DNA from: UBA1723 sp045642085
Lineage (GTDB): Bacteria; Bacteroidota; Bacteroidia; Bacteroidales; Paludibacteraceae
NCBI GenBank assembly: GCA_045642085.1
Contig: JAZUIF010000079.1
Location: 1 to 64,000 of the forward strand
Length of the DNA: 64,000 nucleotides
Direction: 5' to 3'
Shown here: positions 27,376-36,153 of the stretch, piece by piece
Position numbering within the stretch: position 1 is the first letter of the stretch
How the letters are laid out: each line of letters starts with the position of its first letter
Position numbers and translations under genes: made by a program
Notes under the pieces: model-generated
The model's input: only the letters and a program-made list of their open reading frames with translations
Told to the model about the DNA's origin: nothing
The model's database searches: none

Positions 27376-28179
27376 TTATTTAGTAAGGCTCAAAACTAGA
27401 TTAAGCACTGTAAAGAATACGCTGATGCAGCTGAACACAATACTAGTTGCACTACCAACGCGAGAGTTCTTTGTCTTAGTCTTGTTTGGCTCGACGTAAA
27501 TCACATCATTCTGCTTCAAGAAATATGCAGGTGAAGCAAAAAGGTTCTTTGAACGTAGGTCTGTCTTGTATGTGATTCTCTGACCGTTTTCCTCTCTGAT
27601 TACATATACTCCTTCTCTGATACCATAGATAGTCAAGTCTCCTGCCATACTCAATGCCTCTAACAAGGTGATCTGATCTTTTGAAATCATATACTTTCCT
27701 GGATGGCCAACTTCACCTAATGCTGTTACATAAAGGTTCATGAACTCAACTGTGACAACTGGGTCGTTGATTAGGTTTGCCTCCATCAAAGATGTTTTGA
27801 CGTGCTCTGCAACTTCGCTCTTTGTCATGCCGGAAATCTTGATCTTTCCAAGTACAGGGAAGTCGATTTCTCCCTTGTCATCCAATGTATAACCTGAAAT
27901 TTTAGACTGGCTGCTACCGCCTCCTGTGCTACCTCCTATAGAACCTACCTGATTACTTGAAGTAGCAAGGTTGAATAGTGCAGCAAGCTGAGGGTCTTTA
28001 CTGTTGACGATGATAGAGATCTGGTCCTTTGGCTGCAAACGGATATCTCTAGAACCTACGACTGGTTCATTTTTGTTCAACTGAATATCCTGAAAATACA
28101 AAATCTTTTCTTGTGTTTTACAAGAAGAAAGCAATACAGCACAAATGGCTAGCACCAATAGTTTTAATGTTTTTTTCAC
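27376..28179 (-). CDS. Wza-like polysaccharide export lipoprotein
   Basis: 267 residues. Lipoprotein signal with lipobox LLSSC (Cys at about 20), Poly_export/SBBP-type domain (RLQPKDQISIIVNSKDPQLA) and SLBB-type beta-grasp repeats (VTALGEVGHPGKYMI), and a hydrophobic C-terminal segment (SIVFSCISVFFTVLNLVLSL) that could cross the outer membrane as in Wza. First gene of the export set; minus-strand -7 box TAATTTTG at 28262-28255 gives a leader of about 70 nt. No glycosyltransferases are adjacent. Confidence 0.92.
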   Translation of the reverse strand: MKKTLKLLVLAICAVLLSSCKTQEKILYFQDIQLNKNEPVVGSRDIRLQPKDQISIIVNSKDPQLAALFNLATSSNQVGSIGGSTGGGSSQSKISGYTLDDKGEIDFPVLGKIKISGMTKSEVAEHVKTSLMEANLINDPVVTVEFMNLYVTALGEVGHPGKYMISKDQITLLEALSMAGDLTIYGIREGVYVIREENGQRITYKTDLRSKNLFASPAYFLKQNDVIYVEPNKTKTKNSRVGSATSIVFSCISVFFTVLNLVLSLTK

Positions 28180-28254
28180 GTCAAAAAGTTTTTAAAAGTC
28201 CTTAAATCAAGCGGTTGTTGCTATCATACAACTGAAAACAGCCTTATTAATTGA

Positions 28255-28262
28255 CAAAATTA
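28255..28262 (-). promoter_or_regulatory. -7 box for the export operon
   Basis: TAATTTTG on the minus strand upstream of the Wza-like gene; no clear -33 match. Confidence 0.4.
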
Positions 28263-28288
28263 AATATTTTCACTGAATAAATAGTTAT

Positions 28289-29158
28289 TTAGCGGAAAAA
28301 AAGAAGCAAAATTGCATAAGCGAACGGTGCTGAAATTATAGCACTGTCGAATCTGTCAAGGAATCCTCCATGCCCTGGCAACATGTTGCTCGAATCCTTT
28401 ACCTTGAAATATCTTTTGAATAGACTCTCTACTAAATCTCCAAGTGTACCCAAAACTGATATTAGTGAAAAGAATACTGCCCATTGCCAATCTAATAGCT
28501 GATGTCCGTTTATTACCGGTAGGTTTGGACAGAAATGTCCAAAGCAGTATCCTGCCAAAGTCGCCAATACAAATCCTCCCCAGAATCCTTCCCATGATTT
28601 TTTAGGTGAGACTCTTTCGTATAGTTTGTGTTTTCCTATTGCTCTTCCTACTAAATAAGCTCCTGTGTCGGATATCCAAATGGCTATGAAGAATGCCAAA
28701 ACTAAGATTCCTCCCTGCCAGTTGCATCCCTCGACGCTTGTGTCGCCACTAGCTCCCATACTTTCAATCATACATAGGCATGAGAATGGTAGAGCGACGT
28801 ATATATGTCCTAACAAGGACATGGCCACATTCAAAATTGGATTGCCGTTGTTGCGGAATAGCTCTACTACGAAAGTGCCTGTGAAAAATGGAACGTACAA
28901 TAGTGGTACTAGCCAAGGAGCCTGATATAGCTCAGCCAAGAATACAGAAACAAATAATATTCCGCCACCGAACATCGCCCAACGTGATATTGGTTTTGCT
29001 TGATCTACCTTGTAACACAATCCATAAAACTCATAAAGACAAAGGATTGTCAATGCAAAAAATATTATTCCGAATATGTATGGCGGCATTAAAATGGCCG
29101 TGATCATAACTAAAAGCAATACGGCTCCAGTCAATGCCCTTATAACTAAGTTTTTCAA
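28289..29158 (-). CDS. cdsA: Phosphatidate cytidylyltransferase
   Basis: 289 residues, about eight membrane helices. CdsA signature at the C-terminus: SPKKSWEGFWGG, LGDLVESLFKRYFKVKDSS and LPGHGGFLDRFDS. Makes CDP-diacylglycerol, the precursor used by PssA elsewhere in the window. Stands alone, with a full consensus promoter at 29221-29190. Confidence 0.95.
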   Translation of the reverse strand: MKNLVIRALTGAVLLLVMITAILMPPYIFGIIFFALTILCLYEFYGLCYKVDQAKPISRWAMFGGGILFVSVFLAELYQAPWLVPLLYVPFFTGTFVVELFRNNGNPILNVAMSLLGHIYVALPFSCLCMIESMGASGDTSVEGCNWQGGILVLAFFIAIWISDTGAYLVGRAIGKHKLYERVSPKKSWEGFWGGFVLATLAGYCFGHFCPNLPVINGHQLLDWQWAVFFSLISVLGTLGDLVESLFKRYFKVKDSSNMLPGHGGFLDRFDSAIISAPFAYAILLLFFR

Positions 29159-29189
29159 AATATTAGACTTTTAAATTCACAAATTAGAG

Positions 29190-29221
29190 CAAATATAGTA
29201 TGACTATGCCGTTTTAACAAA
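29190..29221 (-). promoter_or_regulatory. Promoter of cdsA
   Basis: Minus strand TTTG (29221-29218), 20 nt, TATATTTG (29197-29190). Confidence 0.7.
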
Positions 29222-29268
29222 TATTAACTGCTTTTTTCGCTCTTTTTCGCAAAATGTAGGAAAATTAG

Positions 29269-29276
29269 TACTTTTG
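29269..29276 (+). promoter_or_regulatory. -7 box for the DMT transporter
   Basis: TACTTTTG, 28 nt before the ATG, with a TTTC near the -33 position. Confidence 0.5.
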
Positions 29277-29303
29277 CAAAGTATTTGAAAATTTTGACTT
29301 TTA

Positions 29304-30221
29304 ATGGAAGACGGTAATAAAAAGCTACTGATTGCTGGCCATCTTGCAGCATGTGGAGCTTATCTCATTTTTGGCTTTAATATTGTGTTGACTAAGGATC
29401 TTACCAACTCTCATATATTCACTCCTTTGTCTCTTTTCACTTTGCGTTCTGTCGGAGCTGGCTTGCTTTTTTGGATATTGTCTATATTCTCTCCAAAAGA
29501 ATCTGTCGACAGGAAAGACTTAGTCAAGATTTTCTTCGCTAGTCTGCTTGGATACTATGGCACTCAGCTGACGTTTCTTGTCGGCATCAACTATACAACT
29601 CCTTTTGATTGCTCTATTATCGCTACTTTAGGACCGGTATTTACTATGCTTGTGGCGGCAATCGCTATTAAAGAACCTATCACACCAAAAAAAGCGATTG
29701 GTGTAGCTATAAGTTTGGCTGGAGTCGTTTTGTTGATCTATAATAGTAGTATCGCTACCGGTGACTCTGCGCGCACGACAACTCCTTTTGGAATCATTCT
29801 GATTTTACTTAACAGTATACTTTTCGCATCTTATTTAGGAATTTTCCGTCCTGTAATCCAGAAGTATTCAGTTGTGACATTTATGAAGTGGATATTCTTA
29901 TTCTCTTTCTCTATGTCCGCACCGTTTTCTGCTTCAGATCTATTGGCGGTCGATTATACTAAAGTGCCAATTACGGTATTTCTTGAACTTGGGTATTTAG
30001 TCTTGTTTGCAACTTTCTTCGCATATTTTCTAATGCCTGTCGGTCAGAAATATCTTCGACCTACTCTTGTAAGTCTTTATTCATATATGCAGCCCATTGT
30101 GGCGACATCACTAGGTATTTATCTTGGGATGGATTCTTTGAGTCCGATGAAAATCATCTCTTGTGTAGCTGTCGTATTTGGTGTTGTGCTTGTAAACAGG
30201 TCGAAATCTAAAACTGCCTAA
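29304..30221 (+). CDS. DMT-family (EamA) transporter
   Basis: 305 residues with ten membrane helices in two EamA repeats (about 15-145 and 160-300). Pattern features include GYYGTQLTFLVGINYTTPFDCSII at the end of repeat 1 and YLRPTLVSLYSYMQPIVATSLGI in repeat 2. Exports small metabolites or drugs; substrate not readable. Single gene, divergent from cdsA. Confidence 0.87.
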   Translation: MEDGNKKLLIAGHLAACGAYLIFGFNIVLTKDLTNSHIFTPLSLFTLRSVGAGLLFWILSIFSPKESVDRKDLVKIFFASLLGYYGTQLTFLVGINYTTPFDCSIIATLGPVFTMLVAAIAIKEPITPKKAIGVAISLAGVVLLIYNSSIATGDSARTTTPFGIILILLNSILFASYLGIFRPVIQKYSVVTFMKWIFLFSFSMSAPFSASDLLAVDYTKVPITVFLELGYLVLFATFFAYFLMPVGQKYLRPTLVSLYSYMQPIVATSLGIYLGMDSLSPMKIISCVAVVFGVVLVNRSKSKTA

Positions 30222-30245
30222 ATCCATCATATATGGATTATATCT

Positions 30246-30302
30246 CGTAGAGACGCATGGACGAGCGTCTCATACGGACGTGCGTCTCGAACAGCGTCTG
30301 TA
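30246..30302 (+). repeat. GTAGAGACGCA-type palindromic repeat, copy 1
   Basis: CGTAGAGACGCATGGACGAGCGTCTC can fold as GAGACGC/GCGTCTC; a degenerate second unit (ACGGACGTGCGTCTC) follows. Related to 34281-34303. It follows the DMT gene but has no U-run. Confidence 0.65.
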
Positions 30303-30309
30303 CAAGAAG

Positions 30310-30341
30310 TTTGCAAAATCTTAAATAAATGGTTACATTTG
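30310..30341 (+). promoter_or_regulatory. Promoter of the alanine symporter
   Basis: TTTG (30310-30313), 20 nt, TACATTTG (30334-30341); ATG 20 nt downstream of the box. Confidence 0.7.
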
Positions 30342-30360
30342 CAAGCAAAATCACATAAGT

Positions 30361-31710
30361 ATGGATAATATTGCTACACTAATATCAGATTTAAGTTCAT
30401 TTCTGTGGAATGGACCGATGATAATTTGCTTACTTTTTACCCACTTATTTTTGACTATTCGTCTTAGATTTCCTCAGCGTCATATTTTCAAAGCTATTCG
30501 TTTAAGTTTAAAAAAAGAGGAGGGAAGTGCGGGCGACGTGTCAGCGTTTGGTGCACTTGCCACAAGTCTTGCTGCTACCATCGGTACAGGTAATATTGTC
30601 GGAGTTGGTACAGCGGTAGCATTAGGAGGTCCAGGGGCGGTGTTTTGGTGCTGGATCACAGGCGTACTTGGTATAGCCACAAAGTATGCGGAAGGAATGG
30701 TTGCTGTCAAATATCGAGTGAAGACATCGCAGCAGAAGATGATAGGAGGACCGATGTTTGCACTCAGCCGTGGACTCGGCATGAAGAAGTTGGCAATTCT
30801 ATTCTGTATTTTTACTGCTTTAGCTGCTTTTGGAATTGGAAATACTGTCCAGGCAAACGCAATCAGTACTCTTTTATATGAGAACTACGCAGTTGAAACG
30901 TGGATAAGCGGACTTGTATTGGCGACACTTGTCGCAGCAGTATTGATTTTTGGAGTAAAGGGTATTTCCAACGTCTGCTCATTGTTAGTGCCAGTGATGG
31001 CATTGTTATATGTTTGCGGATGTATTTATATACTTTTTTGCAATTTTGAATATCTCGGCGACACAATATCTTTGATAATCTCCTCTGCATTTGATGGCAA
31101 AGCGGCTATGGGAGGTGCGGCAGGAAGCGGAATCATGATTGCAGCACGATATGGTATCGCACGAGGATTGTTCAGTAATGAAAGTGGTATGGGATCCGCA
31201 CCGATTGTAGCAGCGGCAGCGAAGAGTAATTCGCCAGTGAAGCAAGGTCTGATCTCAAGTAGTGGAACATTCTGGGATACAGTAGTGATCTGTGCAATGA
31301 CTGGATTGGTTCTTGTCAGCACACAAATCGCAAATCCAGAAATCAACGCTGAACAGGGAGCAATTTTGACTAAACGTGCATTCGAATGTATACCTGTCGC
31401 CGGACCACTTATTCTAAGTTTGGGACTTGTCACATTCACATTCTCTACAATTCTTGGATGGAGTTACTACGCAGAACGAGCTATAGAATATCTTTTCAGT
31501 GGCAAATGGCAGAAGAGAAGTCGACTTAAATACTTCATCAGTGCATACAGAATTATTTGGGTGTTCGCAATATTTATTGGGTCAGTAGTCAGTTTGCAGA
31601 TTGTGTGGGATTTTGCCGACTGTATGAATGCTTTAATGGCTTTGCCAAACCTTGTCTCTTTGATATTACTTTCAAAGATTATTGCCAAAGAAAGCAACTA
31701 CGATTGCTGA
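30361..31710 (+). CDS. AGCS-family amino acid:cation symporter
   Basis: 449 residues, about eleven membrane helices. Alanine/glycine:cation symporter signatures: FGALATSLAATIGTGNIVGVG (residues about 62-82), GGPGAVFWCWITGVLG, and YGIARGLFSNESGMGSAPI (about 263-281). Brings in alanine or glycine with sodium. Single gene with its own promoter. Confidence 0.93.
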   Translation: MDNIATLISDLSSFLWNGPMIICLLFTHLFLTIRLRFPQRHIFKAIRLSLKKEEGSAGDVSAFGALATSLAATIGTGNIVGVGTAVALGGPGAVFWCWITGVLGIATKYAEGMVAVKYRVKTSQQKMIGGPMFALSRGLGMKKLAILFCIFTALAAFGIGNTVQANAISTLLYENYAVETWISGLVLATLVAAVLIFGVKGISNVCSLLVPVMALLYVCGCIYILFCNFEYLGDTISLIISSAFDGKAAMGGAAGSGIMIAARYGIARGLFSNESGMGSAPIVAAAAKSNSPVKQGLISSSGTFWDTVVICAMTGLVLVSTQIANPEINAEQGAILTKRAFECIPVAGPLILSLGLVTFTFSTILGWSYYAERAIEYLFSGKWQKRSRLKYFISAYRIIWVFAIFIGSVVSLQIVWDFADCMNALMALPNLVSLILLSKIIAKESNYDC

Positions 31711-31751
31711 TTTTTTGGCATAAATCCTTCCTAAACCATAAAATTTTTATT

Positions 31752-31759
31752 TATCTTTG
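31752..31759 (+). promoter_or_regulatory. -7 box for the DUF1846 gene
   Basis: TATCTTTG, about 113 nt before the ATG; no -33 match at the right spacing. Confidence 0.4.
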
Positions 31760-31872
31760 TGGTCGTTAATTTTTCATTTTGTCGGTTTAAAGCAATTTTA
31801 CCTTTCAAAATGTTGGTAAAATCGGCAAAATTCGAATATTTAGAAAAAGATTAATTAGAACAAAATACGAAC

Positions 31873-33366
31873 ATGAGTAACTGCAACGGATTTGATGGTG
31901 AAAAATACATCAAGATGCAGAGTGAACGCATCAAAGAGAGAATAAGCAAATTTGGAGATAAGTTGTATCTCGAGTTTGGAGGAAAATTGTTCGACGATTT
32001 CCATGCGTCGCGCGTACTTCCTGGTTTCCAGCCAGATTCAAAGATCCGTATGCTTTGTTCTATGAAAGACGAAGCTGAAATCATTATTGTGATTAATGCT
32101 CAGGATATCGAGCGCAACAAGGTACGTGGCGACTTGGGTATCACTTATGATCAGGATTTGCTTCGTTTGGTCGACGCATTCCGTGCTTACGGTCTTTATG
32201 TTTCAAGCGTAGTGTTGACTCGATTCAGTGGTCATCCAAATCAGATTGCTTATCAGGAGAAGTTGGAAAAACTTGGTTTGAAGGTTTACCGTCACTATCC
32301 AATTGAAGGTTATCCATCAGACGTTCAGCATATTGCTAGCGAGGACGGTTTCGGAAAGTGTGAGTACGTTAAGACAGAGCGTCGTTTGGTAGTCGTTACA
32401 GCTCCAGGTCCTGGTTCTGGTAAGATGGCGACATGTCTTTCTCAGCTTTACCATGAGAATAAACGTGGTGTGAAGGCAGGATATGCTAAGTTTGAGACAT
32501 TCCCAATCTGGAATATTCCATTATCACACCCTGTCAACGTAGCTTACGAGGCTGCAACAGCTGATTTGGCAGACGTAAACATGATCGACCCTTGGCATCT
32601 TGACGCATACGGTGAGACAACTGTCAACTATAATCGTGACATCGAGATCTTCCCTGTATTGAAGAATATGCTTGCAGCTGTACTTGGATCTTCTCCATAC
32701 AACAGCCCTACAGACATGGGTGTCAACATGGCAGGTTTCTGTATTGTAGACGACGAGGCCACAAAGAAGGCAGCTAAGGAAGAGATTGTTCGCAGATACT
32801 ACACCGCACTTACCAACCAGAGAAAGACAGGTGGAGAGGAGCAGACAATCGAAAAACTAAAGATGATCATGGAGAAGGTTGGAGTCACTCCAGAGGATAG
32901 ATTGGTTGTCAAGGCAGCACGTCAGCGTGCAGAGGAGACAAACGGTCCAGCTGCAGCCATCCAGCTTAACGATGCCAACCACACAATCATCACAGGAAAG
33001 ACATCTGAGTTGCTTGGAGCAAGTTCTGCTCTATTGCTTAACGCGTTGAAGCATCTTGCAGGAATTGCAGATGACGTGAGAATGATCTCACCAAACGTGT
33101 TGGAGCCAGTTTGCAAGTTGAAGACAGGAGCTCTTGGACATCGCAACCCACGTCTACACACAGACGAGGTTCTTGTCGCTCTTTCAATCTGTGCAATCAC
33201 CGATGAAAACGCCCAAAAAGCATTGGATAAGTTGCCAGAATTGAAGAATTGTGAGGTTCATACAAGCGTCATCCTTTCTCAGACAGACGAAAGAGTATTC
33301 CGTCGCCTTGGAGTCAACCTTACTCAAGAGGCAAAATACCAGACATCAAAATTGTATCATCAGTAA
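31873..33366 (+). CDS. DUF1846 family protein
   Basis: 497 residues, the full length of the family. Recognised by MQSERIKERISKFGDKLYLEFGGKL, VLPGFQPDSKI, LTRFSGHPN, the P-loop-like VVTAPGPGSGKMATCLSQLYHE (about 176-197) and FPIWNIPLSHPVNVAYEAATADL. Cytoplasmic, no signal. Biochemical role is not established to my knowledge. Codon use is strongly biased, suggesting high expression. Followed by a heptamer tract and a terminator. Confidence 0.88.
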   Translation: MSNCNGFDGEKYIKMQSERIKERISKFGDKLYLEFGGKLFDDFHASRVLPGFQPDSKIRMLCSMKDEAEIIIVINAQDIERNKVRGDLGITYDQDLLRLVDAFRAYGLYVSSVVLTRFSGHPNQIAYQEKLEKLGLKVYRHYPIEGYPSDVQHIASEDGFGKCEYVKTERRLVVVTAPGPGSGKMATCLSQLYHENKRGVKAGYAKFETFPIWNIPLSHPVNVAYEAATADLADVNMIDPWHLDAYGETTVNYNRDIEIFPVLKNMLAAVLGSSPYNSPTDMGVNMAGFCIVDDEATKKAAKEEIVRRYYTALTNQRKTGGEEQTIEKLKMIMEKVGVTPEDRLVVKAARQRAEETNGPAAAIQLNDANHTIITGKTSELLGASSALLLNALKHLAGIADDVRMISPNVLEPVCKLKTGALGHRNPRLHTDEVLVALSICAITDENAQKALDKLPELKNCEVHTSVILSQTDERVFRRLGVNLTQEAKYQTSKLYHQ

Positions 33367-33369
33367 TCG

Positions 33370-33404
33370 ATTGACGGTTGATGATTGATGGTTGACGATT
33401 AATG
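33370..33404. repeat. Heptamer tract 3' of the DUF1846 gene
   Basis: Five 7-bp units of the form RTTRAYG (ATTGACG, GTTGATG, ATTGATG, GTTGACG, ATTAATG), starting 4 nt after the stop codon. Confidence 0.75.
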
Positions 33405-33418
33405 ATTGTCAATAAAAC

Positions 33419-33448
33419 AAAATCCTCGATTTTTCGAGGATTTTTTTG
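33419..33448 (+). terminator. Terminator of the DUF1846 gene
   Basis: Stem AATCCTCGA/TCGAGGATT with loop TTTT and seven T. The stem recurs at 34332-34362. Confidence 0.85.
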
Positions 33449-33675
33449 TTTCTATTAACGTCTATATAAATTAAAACACCTTACAAATGGGAAAACTTAA
33501 ACGATTGAAAAAAACGTTCCTAAGTTTTCCTAGTGTTTCTTTTTCCGCGTTAGGCATTTTCAAGACATTATGATGTCTGTTTTCCAGTGCCCACAACGAA
33601 GTTGTTTATTTATTGGGCACGTTTTCTGTTCAATCTTCTTGCGAAATTTGAGAGAAATAAAAAAATCAACAAAAT

Positions 33676-33707
33676 TTTGTTTGATAGTCTTTTTTTTATT
33701 ACGTTTG
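33676..33707 (+). promoter_or_regulatory. Promoter of the poly-Asp lipoprotein
   Basis: TTTG (33676-33679), 20 nt, TACGTTTG (33700-33707). Shows that the frame open from 33570 is not translated from its first ATG. Confidence 0.65.
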
Positions 33708-33770
33708 TTTTTGCAAAGGTTATTTGCTTCCACCTCAAAGAGAAGCATAGGACTAAACAAATTTAAGCAG

Positions 33771-34271
33771 ATGGCAAATTTTTGGAAAATGGCCATTGCA
33801 TTTTTTGCAATGATGTCAATGGTAGTCGTACCTGTAAGTTGTGGTGACGATGATGATGATGACAAAGGTGGCAGTTCGAATGGACTTGGAGACAAAATCT
33901 ACGATCTTAGACCAGACCATAGTATTTCATATAGTGACATATACCATGAAGAGGAACTTAAAATCATCCGTTTTTTCAACAATGGAAATTATGAATTGTA
34001 CGAACCATATTGTATAGTTATAAATTATAAAGTAGATGAACAAAATCTAGAATTAAGAGTTTCGAAAAAAGGGAAATACTCATTTGATGGTTCACAACTA
34101 TTATTATTTGATGAAAAAGGCAATTTAGATGAAGAAGAAGCAGATGAATTTATCATTTCCAAAAATGGAAACACATACGATATGTGGTATTCCGGGTTTA
34201 AATGTAATGAGATTTCTGACTCTGAGTTGAATAAATTACAGGAAGAGTTCAAAAAAGAGCATACTCATTAA
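33771..34271 (+). CDS. Putative lipoprotein of unknown function
   Basis: 166 residues from ATG 33771, which follows the promoter at 33676-33707; the longer frame from 33570 would begin upstream of the transcript. Lipoprotein signal MANFWKMAIAFFAMMSMVVV with lipobox VPVSC and six Asp right after the Cys (CGDDDDDDKGG), which fits a surface-exposed lipoprotein. The mature part is a compact beta-rich domain (DLRPDHSISYSDIYH, FFNNGNYELYEPY, LLLFDEKGNLDEEE), like small lipocalin-type lipoproteins, though I do not recognise the family. Flanked by two near-identical terminators. Confidence 0.7.
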   Translation: MANFWKMAIAFFAMMSMVVVPVSCGDDDDDDKGGSSNGLGDKIYDLRPDHSISYSDIYHEEELKIIRFFNNGNYELYEPYCIVINYKVDEQNLELRVSKKGKYSFDGSQLLLFDEKGNLDEEEADEFIISKNGNTYDMWYSGFKCNEISDSELNKLQEEFKKEHTH

Positions 34272-34280
34272 TCAAACACA

Positions 34281-34303
34281 CGTAGAGACGCACGGACTTG
34301 CGT
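34281..34303 (+). repeat. GTAGAGACGCA-type repeat, copy 2
   Basis: CGTAGAGACGCACGGACTTGCGT, 10 nt after the lipoprotein stop; matches 30246-30268 at most positions. Confidence 0.6.
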
Positions 34304-34331
34304 GTAATCCTACGCAAATTTGAAATATCAT

Positions 34332-34362
34332 AAAAATCCTCGATAAAATCGAGGATTTTTTT
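34332..34362. terminator. Bidirectional terminator
   Basis: Stem ATCCTCGAT/ATCGAGGAT with A and T runs on either side, between the convergent lipoprotein and the 74-residue gene. Confidence 0.8.
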
Positions 34363-34379
34363 GTTATATAATATAGATT

Positions 34380-34604
34380 TCAAAAATAGTCATCATCGTC
34401 TTCAGATTCTTCGTCTACCTCAACCACACTTGATTCTCCATTGGAGATGCCCAAGACATCACACAACGTATCCCTTCCACTCGTCTTTGCTAATATATTA
34501 TTGCATTCTTCTACAAAAGGGCAAGTTTTATCACATTCTTCTTTACTATATTCTTGAGCGAAGAAAGACAAAATAATCTCTTTAGTCAATTTTGATTCAT
34601 TCAT
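34380..34604 (-). CDS. Small acidic Cys-containing protein, 74 residues
   Basis: Starts MNESKLTKEIILSFFAQEY, then a Cys cluster CDKTCPFVEEC (residues about 24-34) and C48, and ends in a run of Glu/Asp (EVDEESEDDDDYF). The Cys spacing could bind a metal. It has the composition of a real small cytoplasmic protein and a terminator directly downstream. Family not recognised. Lies in the small accessory region next to the 60-bp repeat. Confidence 0.6.
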   Translation of the reverse strand: MNESKLTKEIILSFFAQEYSKEECDKTCPFVEECNNILAKTSGRDTLCDVLGISNGESSVVEVDEESEDDDDYF

Positions 34605-34628
34605 TTCTATGACTGTTTATATTAAATT

Positions 34629-34687
34629 AGGAAATTATATAGTAGTTGGCCAAAATGAGGATTGTTAAGGGCGGAATGCCCTAACCT
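34629..34687 (+). repeat. 60-bp dispersed repeat, copy 2
   Basis: Starts AGGAAATTATATAG, shared core CCAAAATGAGGATTGTTAAG, then GGCGGAATGCCC. Confidence 0.8.
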
Positions 34688-34747
34688 CCTCCACAAAGTT
34701 AGAGAATATATTAAAACATTTGCATTTAACAGTGTTGAAACAGGAAT

Positions 34748-34833
34748 ATCTTGATAAAAGTGTAGTATTGTTACATTTTTATCTTGATAAAAGTGTAGTA
34801 AATAAGCATTTTTATCTTGATGAAAGTGTATAT
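34748..34833 (+). repeat. Three 33-bp iterons upstream of the AAA ATPase
   Basis: ATCTTGATAAAAGTGTAGTA at 34748 and 34781, and ATCTTGATGAAAGTGTATAT at 34814: a 20-bp motif at an exact 33-bp period, separated by T-rich 13-mers ending in ATTTTT. The third copy covers the expected -33 region of the promoter, so a repressor could bind here. Confidence 0.85.
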
Positions 34834-34848
34834 ATAAAGAAATAGATA

Positions 34849-34856
34849 TACTTTTG
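34849..34856 (+). promoter_or_regulatory. -7 box for the AAA ATPase
   Basis: TACTTTTG, 13 nt before the ATG; the -33 region falls within iteron 3. Confidence 0.6.
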
Positions 34857-34869
34857 CAGAAAAATAGCT

Positions 34870-36153
34870 ATGGAAAGAAATTGTATAAAACAACTTATAG
34901 AGTGGAAAAATAGTCCACGCAGAAAACCCTTGATTATTGAAGGTGCAAGACAAGTTGGAAAAACTTGGCTCGTAAAGGAATTCGGTAAAACCCACTATAA
35001 TAACTGCATATATATCAATTTTGAACAGGAGAAAGGTTTACAAAATCTATTTGAGACAGACTTGAGACCTCAAAGAATCATCGAAACATTGCAACTATAC
35101 ACAAACAAGATAATCAATTCAGAAAATACCCTTATATTTTTTGATGAGATTCAAGCAGCTCCATCTGGTATAACATCTCTTAAATATTTTTACGAGAACT
35201 CTCCTGAATATCATATTATCGCAGCAGGTTCCTTACTTGGAATGAGTGTTCACACGGGAGAATCATTTCCTGTTGGGAAAGTCAATTTCCTCCAAATGCA
35301 TCCGATGTCATTTGTTGAGTTTCTGAAAGCAATAGGGAAAGAGCAATTTGCAAACGCATTAATAGAACAAAAATGGTCGATTTTATCGCCTTTTCATGAA
35401 GAATTGTGTCATATATTAAAGTCTTACCTAGTTGTAGGAGGCATGCCAGAAGTAGTCAATGATTTTGCAGAAAGAAGAGACTATAACGCCGTACAAGAAA
35501 TACAACACGAAATACTTGATTCATACGAACGTGATTTTTCTAAACATGCGCCTATTAACGAACTTCCTAGAATTCGTCAGGTGTGGGAATCTGTTCCATC
35601 ACAACTTGCAAAAGAAAATAAGAAATTTATTTACGGACTTCTAAGAGATGGTGCACGCGCAAAAGATTATGAATTGGCTATCAATTGGATTTGCGATGCA
35701 GGGTTGTTGCTAAAAACAAACCGAGTAACAAAACCAGAATTACCACTTTCTCATTATGCGGAACCCGATATATTCAAACTATATATGTTAGATGTTGGCT
35801 TATTATCCGCATTAAGTAATGTTCGACCAGAAATAATACTTGAAGGTAATCGTATTTTCACTGAGTATAAAGGAGCACTAACAGAACAGTTTGTACATCA
35901 ACAAATGGTGCAGAAGAAATACGAAGGATTATACTATTGGACTAATGACAGAAGTACAGCTGAGGTGGATTTTGTAATTCAAAATGGTAATACGGTTATA
36001 CCTATTGAGGTTAAAGCAGAAACTAATGTTCACGCAAAAAGTTTTAAACTATTTTGTGAGAAATACAATCCTACATCAGCAATTAGGACGTCTATGCTTC
36101 CATATAAAGAAGAAAGTTGGATGACAAACATTCCACTATATGGAATGATATAA
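34870..36153 (+). CDS. AAA ATPase with DUF4143 domain
   Basis: 427 residues. N-terminal AAA_14 ATPase: Walker A IIEGARQVGKTWLVK (about 22-36), Walker B TLIFFDEIQAA, sensor-like IIAAGSLLG. C-terminal DUF4143/PD-(D/E)xK-like part: LTEQFVHQQM, YYWTNDRSTAEVDFVI and PIEVKAETNVHAKSF, with E-x-K typical of the nuclease fold. Such genes are scattered and variable in Bacteroidetes genomes; no confirmed function is known to me. The transcript has a very short leader and sits behind three iterons, so it is probably repressed by a binding protein, perhaps itself. Confidence 0.87.
   Translation: MERNCIKQLIEWKNSPRRKPLIIEGARQVGKTWLVKEFGKTHYNNCIYINFEQEKGLQNLFETDLRPQRIIETLQLYTNKIINSENTLIFFDEIQAAPSGITSLKYFYENSPEYHIIAAGSLLGMSVHTGESFPVGKVNFLQMHPMSFVEFLKAIGKEQFANALIEQKWSILSPFHEELCHILKSYLVVGGMPEVVNDFAERRDYNAVQEIQHEILDSYERDFSKHAPINELPRIRQVWESVPSQLAKENKKFIYGLLRDGARAKDYELAINWICDAGLLLKTNRVTKPELPLSHYAEPDIFKLYMLDVGLLSALSNVRPEIILEGNRIFTEYKGALTEQFVHQQMVQKKYEGLYYWTNDRSTAEVDFVIQNGNTVIPIEVKAETNVHAKSFKLFCEKYNPTSAIRTSMLPYKEESWMTNIPLYGMI

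Noticed and set aside
33570..33770. N-terminal extension of the poly-Asp lipoprotein
   Set aside because: A full promoter lies within it, and the lipobox only makes sense from the ATG at 33771.
34748..34833. CRISPR array
   Set aside because: Only three 20-bp units with constant, similar 13-bp spacers, at a promoter; no cas genes.
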